The notes below the pieces were generated by a model, which was not told the origin of the DNA, did not search any database, and saw nothing but the letters and a program-made list of their open reading frames with translations. A stretch of 64,000 nucleotides of DNA from Isoetes taiwanensis (Eukaryota > Streptophyta > Lycopodiopsida > Isoetales > Isoetaceae), in the NCBI GenBank assembly GCA_021234155.1, contig JAJEKV010000056.1, positions 3,517,330 to 3,581,329 on the forward strand, given 5' to 3'. Position numbers and translations under genes: made by a program. This document shows positions 11,597 through 22,873 of this stretch, one piece after another (the stretch's first letter is position 1; every line of letters starts with the position of its first letter).

Positions 11597-14500
11597 TCAC
11601 TTTGTAAAGATACTAGTTACAATGCCAACAGCCAAAGTCCTTCCACTGTCTCTTAAAACTACACGACCTAATGCCCTGACATGGGCATATTCTTCTATGC
11701 ATATCCCTCGCTCTAGCATTACCTGCACAGAATATGGTTTCATCAAAGTTGGATACTAGGAGTTGCATATCAAAAAGAAAACTTATGGATATACCTCAAC
11801 CACTGCATTCTGGTTTGCAATGACACAACGAGGGGATTTTTTAATCACCGAACCGCTTTTAGAATCAATCAATGAAACAAGCCGCACAATCTTTGCAGGC
11901 TCTTTTACATTGTGGGCGTGCAAGATCACCTACAAAAAATTACAATGAGAAGAAATTATTCTGAAATGTTTTTTATTATATCAAGGAAACTAAGCCAAAT
12001 CTTTGGCTGCATTTAAGATGTGAAGGCCATAGATATGTACCTGTGTTCCATGAAGAATAGGGACTGTGATTCCCAAGACTAAAAGCCTTAGTTGTAAGTG
12101 ATTTGTGACCGGCACTGGATAGTCTGGATGGCAGAGCACACCGCCTGGTATAAGAAAAGAGGGATCTACTCCTTGTAAACCAACATCAACACTATCCCCG
12201 GCCTTTGCTATTTTCTGTGGTTTTCCTGCGTGTTCAATACTTTTTATGGTAGCCAGTTCCCCACTTGGCATAACCCGCACCTGTAAGTCCCCCGACCAAA
12301 TTAAAAAAAGCCGAAAGCAAATGCTTACATGAAAAATACCTTGCTCCCAACTCTGATTGCTCCACTTTCAAGTTTTCCACCTATCCCAGCTGCACCTAAT
12401 GTTCGTGTTCTAATCACTTCAGCTATTCCAAGTCTCAATGGCATGGAGACTTGCCTGACTGGAGACTCAAATTTGTCCAGTGATTCTATAAGCGTCAGCC
12501 CGCTAAACCTGTAAAACAAACATTCAACATATAAGGTGTGCTTCCTTTCCACAACCAAAGAAATAACATGCATGAACCACATCAAATCAGACTGAAAATT
12601 CCGTAAAACATGGTAAAATCCTCAGGCATTTAAAAAATGAGAGGACCTAATAGATCAGCACAAACCAGGATTTAAAAGCAACTTCTGTAGGTTTTGCCAC
12701 CAGATTCTGGCCTTCAAATGCACTTACAGGAACCCAATATAAAGCGGAATCTTTAAAACCACATTGCCTGAGGAAAGGGGCAAGTATTTCTTGTATGTGA
12801 TCAAATCTTTCTTTTGAATAGTCAACTGAGTCTAGTTTATTAACTGCAACAATTAACTGGGAAACGCCCAAGCTCCGTACGAGCTGTGCATGTTCACGGG
12901 TCTGTCCAGAACTTTGACCTTCTGCAGCTATTCCAGCCTCGAAAGCACCAAGAGATGCATCAATCACAAGAATAGCTGCATCAGCTTGTGATGCTCCAGA
13001 GATCATATTTGGAACAAAATCTTTATGCCCCGGAGCATCAAGCAATACTACACGGAACTTCGGAGTTTCAAAATGTGCAACAGCAATGGTCATTGTAACT
13101 CCTCTAGCTCTCTCTTCTGAACCTTCATCAAGTGCCCATGCATATGCAAAGGAACCTTTGCCCTGTATAAGCATTGCCTTTGTTAATTCGAATTTCCATA
13201 TTTGGAAGACAGGCAATGCCATTACTGCATGCTATATTTGGCATAATAAATCATACCAGTGCATCCGCATCCCTCTGGTGTTTGTGCAACTCCTTCTGAG
13301 TCACATGGCCTAGTAGATGCAATACTCTCCCCATGAGGGTTGACTTCCCTGCATCAACGTGTCCAACCTGTAAAAAAAATGACACATTAAGCTCCTGAAC
13401 ATGGCCACAAGAAAAACATAGCACGTTCCAACACATTCCCGTACCACCACAAGATGCAGCAAGTCCTTTCCAGATCCTTGGACCCCTTCAAGCATCCAAG
13501 CTTCTGGCTTATATTTGTCAAGAGGAAGATTCTTAAAGCCATGCCGATTATGAGGCTCACCATGTTCAATTAGATGAGTAGCACTAAAGTTACGCGAAAT
13601 CTGCTCCACAGTTCCAGCTTTATCATTTTCCATGGGAAGGCGAGCAGAAACCCTTTCAATATTGCTAGTGAGTTTCTCTTTTTGTGGTGTGTCTGGAGAA
13701 ATAGAAAGAGCACATCATTAAAAGCTGTTATAAATGTAGGCATGATGACTAGATTGTGTGCCTTGGTGATCTCTGACACATGTTCCTGATGAGTAAGCAT
13801 CTCACGAGTGTCATATGCCTCCTTTGAGGTCTCCAAAAGAGCAAAACAGATAACTCAAAAGAACATAAGCAGTCCTCCAAAAGAAAATGGAAAAATGAAC
13901 TCGTACTTTGTTCAACCAGGTAGATATGGTCCTAAGTTGTATTATTTCTCAGTAATCTCTTTTAACACCTGGACACGTTTTATTTCTCAATATTTTTTGA
14001 GAATTTGGATTGGTAGATCTACGTGTCCTCTATGTTTCTGACAAAATCTAGTAAAATTTTATCACATCTGCAGCTCCAGCCGCTAGAGAAGAAGCTGATC
14101 TTATTGATTGTCAGCATTTTAATTTCATTTTCTATTCTCAAATCTAAACTCTAAATTCTGTGGCATTTTACTTGCCCTCGGTCATGTATAAATCATACTT
14201 GTATTAATTGATCTCATACCCTTGCAAACGTTAATATACTATTTTTTTTCCCTCTTTATTACTTTCCACTTCTTATTTGCCACCAATAGATGTTCCCAAA
14301 AAATCCATGCTGTTCTGTTAAAGCCTAATTTGATTGTGCAACAAAACTTCCATGTCTACGACTCAAGCATACAAAACACTAGAGAGTCAATTACTTGTAA
14401 TCACAATACAAAGAGGAATTTAACAGATTCTCACCTTTCAAGCCATCGTTTCGCTTCCTGCTCAAACTTTGGTCATCAGGAGAGGGACTGTCAAAATTGA

Positions 14501-17084
14501 AAGGAACTGTAGAGATGTCACTCCATACCATTCAGCTCCTACAGAAAACTTCAAAAAATCATCCCAACTAAAGTTCTTAAATTGCCTTGATTAGTTTACA
14601 ATTATGGACTCAGATTAGCATGACTATCATTACAGTACTTTCCAGTACTGGACACAAGACTATGTGACAAAGGCAGAACAATGTTCAACAAGGACTAGAA
14701 AAAAAACTGAGTTACTTAATGTGACAATGATGAAGTTGCCCACTAAGAACAGAGAAAGTCCACTAAACACTCATGGCTGTATAAGAACTAAAGAACGAGT
14801 ATAAAGGGCCTGCAAAGAGAGCATCAATCAGGTCATCCTAGATAGAAGAGACACTCGCTTTTCTACTAAGTCCATTCATCGGATTGCATGCCCTTTATCA
14901 ACTGTTCAGTAGCATTTTCCGACTGTTATCAAAAGTCAACAGTATCTTTTTGATCCTTTGCCACCCATCTTTTGAATCCTTTGCCACTCATTCACTAGAC
15001 ATCGGATCTGCTGGACAAGGGTTAGCTCCCATCACCTGCATATCAAGTGTGGGCATGGCAAAAATTCCAAGAGAGCACCGACGATATGTTCCATGTGTGG
15101 ATCTGCAGAAATCGAAGACGAATATCATTTCCTCATCGCGTGTCCTGCATATGAAGCCGCAATCATCCAAGCAGCTGATCTTAGTTGTAAGAAAAGCTTA
15201 TCTAGAAAGACTAGATTTCTGACAACTCCTATTTGGAGTTCTTCATTGTTGTAAATAGTTCGTCTTCTAACTATATGGGATAGTGAATAAATCTTCACTC
15301 CATTTTCATTTCATAAGAAAGGCATCCTAAGAATGGCATATTAAGAACCTCAATTACTTTAAAGGTCAATATCCAAATAGTCAGGTCTTAGTAGAAAGCC
15401 ATCTTCAAGAAGCTCAAAAAAGGAAAAAGGATTTATTCTTTGAAACCCATAATGTCTATGAAGCCAACTACAAATAGCGATCTTGAACCTTCTGATAGCA
15501 TGATAACCTCCTAATTACAAGAATTATCCTAATTACATAAAAGTTTCTCTATCATAATTTAAACTTCAAGATCTACTAGTCAATCAAGAAGCAGTAAGTC
15601 TAATATCATACTGGTTCTGGAGTGCAACCTTTTCTTTCTCTCTGGCTTTCCCTATCTCTTGGAAATATGTCTTGTAAAGAAGTGTAACATGGGCTCCTCA
15701 ATTTCTTCCTGTTCCCGTTATAACAGCAGACCATGCATCCTTCAGATTATGACTTTCTCTTGCTTGCGGATGCTGCTCCCTTTTATTTTATTTATGCTTT
15801 GCATAGACAGCCTCAAACCATAGAACTTGAATTGCCCAATTGGGCACCTCGTGTTATTTGAAAGTTCAATATCCATGTAACAATACAGCCCTCTGATAAA
15901 GCATTCAAGAATTAACTTCGATGATGGATTTGCATTCCGTTGAAGGATCTGAGGGTCTTGATGAGAAGACTTTTAAAAGCGTTGCTGAGAGCTTCAGAAA
16001 AAAAGATGAAGTACTCTCTCATGGTCTGATTGGCCTTAGAAAAATCAGAGGCAGCAATATGTCTTTATCATTTAAAAAGGAACGCACTTCTTTGCTAAAC
16101 TTGTATCTATCAGAAGGCTTCTGAAAAGTGACGCCAATAGCATATCAGATCGGAAAAACTTGATGCCATTATCTCTATCTCCTCCATATATCTACCTATT
16201 TGGCAATAGTTTGTGTAAACAGGAGAACCATGCACCTGAGAAGGCAAGGAAAAGAGGGAATGTTACATCCAAGCTGACCTATATCTGAGATCCATGATGC
16301 GGACAAAGTTGAAGATGATATTCTACTTCCATAATCGTGCACTCTCTGAGTGCTCAAGTGCTCCAACCATTCATTCCTAATTTGCTCCACAGTCTTTCTG
16401 CCCCTCTTCGTCTTCTGGATGGGTACAGGGGCAAATAAAGCTCTGGCCAAAAAAGACGGATCTGGCGATTTATGTGCATCCTTGGCTGCAGGGAGAAAGC
16501 CAAAAAAAACTTACCTTTGTAAAATATTCCCACGTTAACCACATAAAGTTCCAGACCACAGAGACTAAATAGTATTTTGATGTCAAAGCGATCCACAAAG
16601 AAGTTATGCTGACTGCATAAAACAAAAAAAAAAAAAAAAAATACCTTTAGTAGAGACTGTGGAGGAACAAATGGGCGCACTTGACCTCACTATGCCACAT
16701 ATATCACAGGCTTCCAACTCTTCAGGATTATCAAATGTGCAGACTGAGCATCGCCACAGATTGACACGTCCTGAAGTAGATGTAGCATCTTCTGTTACCC
16801 TGCCTGCAGTTTTATAATGCAGTTGTAGTTTACATGCTTAACATTAGATTGCACAGAAAACTAAACACTCAACCAATTTCACTAACAATTGATCTTTTAA
16901 CATCTGAATAAGCATTTAATAACGAACACAGAAAACTGAGATTACCATTTCCAAGTTGCCCCTCGACAGTTGAATGATCTGGGGCACTTTGCTGCTGGTA
17001 TGAATCTTCTTCTTCATCCTCGTAATAGTCGTAATCATCATCATCTACCTCATAAAGGTAGCGACGATTTCCTTTGCGAGGCAT
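11597..17084 (-). CDS. HBS1: HBS1-like translational GTPase (eEF1A/eRF3 family), 10 exons
   Basis: HBS1 acts in the cytosol with Pelota/Dom34 to split stalled ribosomes in no-go and non-stop decay. Exons (minus strand): 17084-16946, 16803-16645, 16485-16279, 13692-13445, 13367-13257, 13162-12666, 12508-12340, 12280-12041, 11929-11795, 11722-11597. All junctions have GT/AG and matching phase, giving 676 aa. The N-terminus (residues 1-46) is acidic, Asp/Glu/Tyr-rich. A RanBP2-type zinc finger follows (W62, C64, C67, C78, C81). The GTPase domain starts at about residue 252 with [14 protein letters not shown] is at 330-334 and NKLD at 396-399. The two C-terminal beta-barrel domains fill about 455-676. 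The start ATG opens the typical HBS1 acidic N-terminus. The family is sometimes labelled EF1A-like, but the zinc finger, linker and divergent switch regions favour HBS1. In some plants the locus also yields a SKI7-type isoform by alternative splicing; intron 3 would be the place to look. Confidence 0.93.
13693..16278 (-). other. HBS1 intron 3 (about 2.6 kb), unusually long
   Basis: The other HBS1 introns are 77-318 bp, while this one is 2586 bp. It lies between the zinc-finger/linker exons and the exon leading into the GTPase domain. It contains an oppositely oriented LINE fragment (about 14995-15330) and a short zinc-knuckle-like relic (plus strand, about 14450-14500, lacking its first cysteine). 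If the exon 3 donor (GTCAGC, a weak match) is ignored, the frame reads on to a stop at 16196, giving a short product with only the zinc finger. I could not identify a convincing cassette exon on the minus strand. Confidence 0.8.
14995..15330 (+). mobile_element. LINE 3' fragment inside HBS1 intron 3
   Basis: A plus-strand frame reads [18 protein letters not shown], then [20 protein letters not shown]. This is the zf-RVT zinc motif at the C-terminus of plant LINE polyproteins. The frame ends soon after, and the following sequence (AATAGTTCGTCTTCTAACTATATGGG, then AAATCTTCACTCCATTTTC) looks like a 3' UTR. The copy is heavily 5' truncated, lies antisense to HBS1, and comes from a different subfamily than the 3120 and 41554 copies. 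Confidence 0.65.
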
Positions 17085-17503
17085 CTGGTTTTAGCTCAAC
17101 GCAGGTTAGGGTGTGTCGGATTCCTTCACAATGGCGTTGCGTTGGTCTTTTTTTAGAAAATAGACATTTTATAAACCTTTTCTGGAGCTGGACCAATAGA
17201 ATTCAACGAACCTTTTATAAACCCTTATTTAAAGTATTTTTTGAAAATTAGGCTTTGGTATGGCTAACCAGTAAAAATGAATACTTAGTTTTTGGAAATC
17301 CTTCGTGGTGCATCCCCATTACGCCCAAAATGAGCCAGTATACTTCAAAATTAGTTTTTGGATATCATTCACGCCCAAAATGAGCTGGTAACTGTGACAG
17401 CTTGCAATTTACAGGCACAAAAGTAGCGTTCCCATTTCGCAACTGGAGTTGGATTTTGCTGATATGACAGGCCTGGAACTCCAACTCAGATGGATTCGAA
17501 AGC
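17085..17503. promoter_or_regulatory. HBS1 upstream region
   Basis: This is the 5' flank of HBS1 (gene on minus strand). It holds no ORF with any recognisable feature. A MITE begins at 17504, so the native promoter is either compact (under about 420 bp) or includes the MITE. I cannot place a TATA box with confidence. Confidence 0.4.
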
Positions 17504-17739
17504 CCGGGGGATGCACTTAGTAATAAAAGGGTATGGACATCTGCATTCGAAGTGTGCCCAAAAACATCCCTAGTATACTGATCTGTGGAAGCTAATTTAA
17601 CCCCTAAAGTATATATTTTGCCCCAGATAATGGCAAAAAAACCCCCTAATGGTAAGTATACAAATACTGAATGGTAAAAAAAACCCCCCTTTCTTGCATG
17701 CACATGTCCCGTACTGCAAAGAATACTGAATCCCCCGAG
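17504..17739. mobile_element. 236-bp MITE, copy 1 (Mutator-like)
   Basis: The element starts CCGGGGGATGCAC and ends with GAATCCCCCGAG, so CGGGGGAT/ATCCCCCG forms a short terminal inverted repeat. It is flanked by a 9-bp direct repeat TTCGAAAGC (17495-17503 and 17740-17748), the target-site duplication length typical of Mutator-like elements. By eye it differs from the copy at 24379-24613 by one A in a homopolymer and the base next to the terminus. No coding capacity is apparent. It lies in the HBS1 5' flank. Confidence 0.88.
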
Positions 17740-17748
17740 TTCGAAAGC

Positions 17749-19566
17749 TTCTGAATACCTTAACGTAGAACTGGGTTTGTCCTATAACAAGATTTTCTTT
17801 GTCTTCTTCCTGATTTCGTTTGGTTTCTTCCTGATTTGATTTCGTTATTCATCACAATTGCAATGGGAATGATGGTCTCAGAAATAGGTAACTGGGACCG
17901 TGAAATTGCTGCGCGAAATTGCCGCTGGCCTAATGGGGATACACGCTCAGTCCACAGTTCGAAAATAGTGATATAGCTAGCTAGCAAAAATGTATTCAAG
18001 ACTACGGGAAAATATATTTGAAAGTGCATTTTTAGTGTATTCTACTGGAATTTTTTGTTTTTATAGCTGAAAAGTTGCTGCAGGTGGTCGTGGAGGCATA
18101 GATGGAATGAATTGTTGATTGGGATATAATTTATTGTACAACACGAGGTGACGGCTTTAGATGGTCGAATATTTTTAAGAATAGACGGATTTTTGGGGAG
18201 GAACCCTTATTTTCAATCCATGATTATGATACATTCATCATGTACACATCTAATACAATTGTAAATTTCAAACATTCTGGTAGATTATAAGTTTCACAAG
18301 TCAAATGAAGTGGTCGATATGATCTTGATATGATCTTGTTTGTTCTTGTAGATGGTTTTGGCAAAGTGGTAATTATTTGCCACCATGTTTGTGCCCTACA
18401 TCGACATAAAGTTGGAGATAGTGTTCAAGTCAAACTTGCACTCCTCTCCCTAGTGAATTATACCTTAATCGGGGTTCTAGAGGTACTGATCATCTATTCT
18501 CCGTAGGATACATACGTGTGTGGTCAGTTGGCCGTCAAGATCGATGCGTGCAACTTCTTGGACTGTTTGGGGAAACACTATGGGCTCTGCAGTGAGCGAT
18601 GTAGTCTCTAAGCCCAAGGTCCCACATTCAGTATTTTAATTGATCATATCTTCACAAGGTTTTGTGAGAGCAATGTGGTCTTTAAGCTCAAGGTCCCACA
18701 TTGAGTATTTTAATTGATCCGATCCTCACAGGGCTTAGGAGATTGGCAGGCGGAAATGGAACCTCGGCCTATTTACATCTAACTGGTCAGTCTTGTCAAT
18801 AGTTGTCTTGTCCCTAGAAAACGAGGCTAAGTACCCAACTCCCTGCTCTAGGTAGATTCTAACATGTATCCTCGTAAGTGCACTCTAAAGGTGCTCTACC
18901 CCTTATTTGCTTGCTTACAATTTTATTTTTCCATTGCATGTCCCATTCACATTCCCTACCTTTCCACAAAGCTTAACATGGAGTGTGTTTCAGTAACTAC
19001 CATGTCCAGTTCATGCAAAACCAACTTTTGATTGCAAACATGCAATAAAGCATATGACCATCGCTAATCAATTTCCACATATTGTCTCATTCGTAACTGC
19101 TTGAAAGAAATTTACGTAAAAAGAGTTGCATATGTGCTGTAAGTTTATAAATGCTATATCTCTTTCCTAAAATACCATATGGCATTTGAATTGACTTTAT
19201 AATGCAAGGGAGGCCAGCTTCATGGTGGAGATATGTGATGGAGCAAGGTCTTCAGTTGTTGTGCATGTAGTGTTTCGTCTCATCATACCATCCATGTATT
19301 GAAGCCTCTGTACATTGGACCATTGCAACCTTCAGTGTTATGGATATACATGTTCAGAGCTACACGACAATGTGGAGCACATAGACCTATATATTCCTAC
19401 GAGATAAACACTTTTGATCAAAGATAGCATTTGTTGCGCATGGAGGATTGTCCTTCAGTGACATGAGGTTATGTTTGCATGTCTTTTGTGTTGTTATTTC
19501 GTGTTGATGGGGGTAGTCGATCATGCCATATTGCATGTTGGTTGTCATTTTTATTTGGGTCGTATA
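17749..19566. other. Stretch without a recognisable gene
   Basis: No coding sequence is supported. A tandem duplication (period about 73 bp; copies start near 18592 and 18664, both carrying the words AAGGTCCCACATT and GTATTTTAATTGATC) lies at 18590-18735. Confidence 0.6.
18590..18735. repeat. Two-copy tandem duplication, about 73 bp
   Basis: Two successive blocks share GTGAG-GCAATGTGGTCT, AAGGTCCCACATT and GTATTTTAATTGATC, with about 10 percent divergence. No coding potential is evident. Confidence 0.75.
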
Positions 19567-19613
19567 GTTTTTTTCTTGAAGGAAGGAAGGAAGGAAGGAA
19601 GGAAGGAAGGAAG
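19567..19613. repeat. (GGAA)n microsatellite at LINE 3' end
   Basis: About eight GGAA units follow TTTTTTTCTTG. On the minus strand this is the tail of the LINE at 19614-20950. Two other LINE copies in the window also end in a tetranucleotide repeat, which suggests the tails grew from a short 3' end repeat. Confidence 0.85.
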
Positions 19614-20950
19614 TTTATTTTAACGTCCACGGAGGCCAGAGGCCTATGAGACGGTACATGCAGAGAACAGGCAAAAAAGCCAAAAACCCCAACACCAAAA
19701 ACAAACAATGTAACTGTACAGTAGAACCCTACTACCGGGATGAAAAAACCCCCACTTGGGAGGAAAAACCCTAACAGTAGGCTCTCAAATACCATGCCCC
19801 CGAAGAGCAAGTCTGACGGCTGAAATCTGCAGGATGTAAGCTCCCAATCGTGCTACCATAGGTGATGCGAATAACTGATGTAGCGGTGTGTCAGAGCATC
19901 TAAGATCGGTGTACCTTTGCTGGGACATGAGCATATCGGGCCATTTGGAGGGCATGGTGCTCATCCTCTATCACGTGCATCTCACAACACTGACATATCC
20001 TCTCCTCCCTGGGGATCCCGTGCCCGCCATTCACCCCCCAGCGACCTGTTTCAATTCTGAGGTAATGGGAACCCATCCTTATGGCAGCAATAGCTCTCCG
20101 TTTCTTCACAGAGATGTGTGCTTTCAAATGCAGATGGGGTCCATGCTCAAGGCGAGATTAATCGGCGTGATAGTGCTCTGTCTTGGGCTTTGCAAGAGTA
20201 GAGGCATCCCACGGGGTGGCGGCATAGCCCGCATCCAAGCGCCCATTCTTGCGCGCATCGAATTTGCGGTGCCACCATCGTTGGTAATCCATAGACCACC
20301 TCCTAAACCATCCCTTACGGTTTTTCGTGCCATACCCTCTTCTTCCCGGGGGGGCCTGCGTTAACAACACGGCTTTGTGGGGGCAAGCGATGCTCATCCA
20401 TCCCATCCACCTTATGGAAGCAAGTAAGATGCACGCACATAGCGAGGAATCTTTGTAAAGGCGAACCCCGTCTCATACAACAAAATCGTCACGGATGCGG
20501 TGTCCTTCACTCCCAAGCTATATGTCAAGAAAGCTTTACGCACCCTTTCCAACCTATCCCGTGTTTTGCTAATTGTTGGGCCCCAAACCTCCACCCCATA
20601 TAGCGACCGCTCGACCAAAGCTCTAAAGCGGTGTGCTCTCCTCGCTTGATCCGCGGAGATCTATCAGGCAACCGCAGCGTTTTGCCTTTGCATATAAAGC
20701 CTTCCGGCCCCTTTGGCTCTCCTCTCCACACACTCATCCCATAGCATATTAGTAGTGAAATCAATTCCCATATACTTGAAGCTCCGCACCATCTCCACTT
20801 CCTGTCCCCTGTAATATAACTCCGGGATTTTTACTAAAATTATAATGAAATTGTGCTTGTATGGACTCATTATGGAGTGTACGAAATTGAATATCTCGAA
20901 CTCGAAATTCAAGGTGAGTAAGCTCAAATTGCGGCTGGACTAACATGAAC
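19614..20950 (-). mobile_element. Degenerate LINE, RT C-terminus to 3' end
   Basis: Minus-strand frames, in order: a reverse-transcriptase C-terminal stretch (VEMVRSFKYMGIDFTTNML, about 20820-20750), the RT thumb-like segment (LVERSLYGVEVWG, about 20620-20575), a region with KIPRYVRASY, and a zf-RVT motif (RIETGRWG, then ICQCCEMHVIEDEHHAL, 20127-19950). Multiple stops and frame changes show it is dead. The 5' part, including the endonuclease and the RT catalytic YxDD motif, is missing. The 3' UTR, read on the minus strand, ends at the (TTCC)n tail. Confidence 0.8.
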
Positions 20951-21157
20951 ATCCACAAAAAATTTTAGTAACAGATATTATTAGATGCCAAGCAGATTGA
21001 TGTCCATGCTCTATTTTTTGAATGTCATGTGCCCATAATGATTTGCTCCATGATTAAAAGGCCAGCGGGTGAAGCTAGAGGTTCCAGATATGATTCAGAT
21101 ATTGCTTGGAGATTTAGCAGATATGATTCAGATATTGCTTGGAGATTTTTATATTGT
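20951..21157. other. Short intergenic piece with a 33-bp tandem duplication
   Basis: No gene is seen. At about 21087-21148 the phrase AGATATGATTCAGATATTGC, followed by TTGGAGATTT, occurs twice in tandem. Confidence 0.6.
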
Positions 21158-21440
21158 GCTAGGTTTAGGGTTTAGGGTTTAACCACAATATAGATAAAAA
21201 ACATAAGTAATAAAACAAATAGAGCTAAGTTGCTAACTTAATAAAAAAAAAAAAAAGACACGTCGTTAAACACAAAGACGTCGTTATGGACGTCGTTAAA
21301 CACAAAGACACGTCGTGATCCAATCTAGGGTAAAATGATGTTATCTAGCACGTATAATATGCTTTAAAGAATTTAATAACTAGACATTTGGCAGTAACAT
21401 TATATAGTTTACCGTTTACAACTAAACCCTAAACCCTAGC
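21158..21440. repeat. Foldback element with telomere-like (TTTAGGG) inverted ends
   Basis: The left end reads GCTAGGTTTAGGGTTTAGGG and the right end is its inverted counterpart (ending CTAAACCCTAAACCCTAGC). The ends are therefore opposed copies of the plant telomere repeat, 283 bp overall. Inside are several ACGTCGTTAAAC words like those of the CACTA-like element to the right. No clear target-site duplication was found. It could be a MITE whose termini happen to match the telomere motif, or two interstitial telo-box tracts that became inverted. Confidence 0.6.
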
Positions 21441-21675
21441 GTAACGCGTAAGGGCCTGTCCCATATTCCGCAAATCAGAGCCATTCATCTTTTCGGTTGC
21501 AGAAAAGAATGCTCATTCGTCATTCCCGCAAATACGGCCCACCTCTTTTCTCTGCTCTGTTTATGCAGATCGAATATTGCAGCTCCGATCCATCGGTGAA
21601 AAGCTGTTTTTAATCATCTAAGTTCGTTGAAAGATAAAAAATTTGAGTTTGATTTCTACATTTTCTATCACAAAA

Positions 21676-21779
21676 ATGTCTGGAGGTGGAGGCAAACCGG
21701 ACTTTCAACATCCTGTTCAAGAGCAGCTTCCTGAGTTAGATTACTGCATAAATGACAGCCCTCCACTGGGTAACAATCC
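21676..21779 (+). pseudogene. First exon of a nucleobase-ascorbate transporter (NAT), orphan
   Basis: The plus-strand ATG at 21676 opens MSGGGGKPDFQHPVQEQLPE, continuing LDYCINDSPPL. It then meets a splice donor (G|GTAACA). This matches the N-terminus of plant NAT/NCS2 transporters, where a YCI-SPP-W segment precedes the first membrane helix. NAT proteins are membrane carriers of xanthine, uric acid and related bases. The following exons (membrane helices, NAT signature) are not found within the window, and the next sequence is transposon. It is an isolated exon, left by transposon insertion in a NAT gene or captured by the element. Confidence 0.6.
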
Positions 21780-21837
21780 TTCTTTGTATAATAATTATAA
21801 TTATAATAATAACTTATAATTATAACTTAATAAAAAA

Positions 21838-21950
21838 AAGACACGTCGTAATACAGAAAGTCGTCGTTATGAACGTCGTTTAACGACCATTACAGACGTC
21901 GTTAAACGACGTCGCGACGTCGTTGAACGACGTCTGTAACTTTTTACAGA
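21838..21950. repeat. Left subterminal ACGTCGTT palindrome array
   Basis: GACACGTCGT, GTCGTCGTT, AACGTCGTTTAACGAC, GACGTCGTTAAACGACGTC and a further palindrome lie within 113 bp. Each pairs with itself (GTCGTT-AACGAC). The array is preceded by ACTTAATAAAAAAAAGACACG, very like the sequence at 21236-21262, so the left flank appears duplicated. Confidence 0.8.
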
Positions 21951-22873
21951 AAACAGGGCCGGCTTTTCCGCCGCCTAGTTTTTTTGGTTCTAAGCGGCTG
22001 GAGGAGCATTTTTCGTGGCGATTTTTGGCGCGGATCATCCTTGCGGTCCTTTCCAAGCTTCAAGCAAGCATCCAAAGGTATTTCAATGGATCAATCAACT
22101 CTATTTTTGAATTAGGCTTGTTGTTTGATAGATTTAGGGCTTCTTGTTTTTTCTTGTTTGTTTTCAATCCATCCCATTTCTATCCTCCTCTTCTTTCCAT
22201 CCTTGTTTTTCTTCAATCCATTTCGCCTCTTCTTAGTATGAATCGAATCCTCCTCCTTCTTCTTCCAATCTTCTTCCAATCATTGGTTTTTTCCTTCTAA
22301 TCTTCCGTTCTTCCAATCTTCTATTCATTTTCTTCTTCTTCTTCTTCTTCTTCATCACTTTCTCCTTCTATTCAAGCTTTCTTTCCTATCTCCCCTTTCT
22401 TCTTCTTCTTCTATTTCTTCTTCTTCTTCCTCTTCTATTTTTTTTTCCATGGAAGAAGAGGGACGTCGTTGAAAGACGAGGCCCATTCTTCCTCTATTTT
22501 TTATTACAAGAAGGGGACGTCGTTGAAAGACGAGGCCCCTTCTTTTTATGTTCTTCCTTTTTTTTTTTTTTTTTTTTTTTTTGTTTTTACATGTCAATAT
22601 ATAGTTCTTTTTAATTAACAATGTAAATAGTTTTAATGTCAATGATCTTTTTAATGTGAATGGTCTTTTTGTTTTTTGTTTTATTTCTTTATTTATGTAA
22701 GTTTTCTAATTATTGAATGCCTTTATTTTTTTGCATGTACACTAATAACAAAATGCGTCGCTCTTGGAAATCGATTTTCGCAGCTCGTAGACATTCTAGG
22801 TAAGAATTTGAGTTTGAGTAGGAGAATAAAATTTTAATGTTTTATTTAGGTTAAAAAAAAACTTGGGGAGACT
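21951..22873 (+). other. 5' region of the CACTA-like gene, pyrimidine-rich, with a possible first coding exon
   Basis: A long CT-rich tract (TTCTTCTTC, 22320-22440) and a T20 run (22559-22580) are present. A direct repeat GGACGTCGTTGAAAGACGAG is at about 22461 and 22515. A small candidate exon at 22754-22800 reads MRRSWKSIFAARRHS before a GTAAGA donor, a basic start like those of plant En/Spm-type transposon proteins. Links to later exons are inferred only. Confidence 0.4.

Noticed and set aside
15921-16124. Plus-strand ORF in HBS1 intron 3 with a segment ([15 protein letters not shown]) vaguely like a plant HBS1/SKI7 linker motif
   Set aside because: It is on the wrong strand for HBS1, the similarity is short, and the key proline/phenylalanine residues are absent. 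Treated as chance.
17365-17703. 112-codon minus ORF repeated at 24252-24653
   Set aside because: It is repeated only because it lies within the duplicated MITE. It has no domain and ends in host sequence that differs between the copies.
22355-22642. Lys/Glu-rich minus ORF
   Set aside because: Caused by the TTC/T-rich low-complexity tract on the plus strand.
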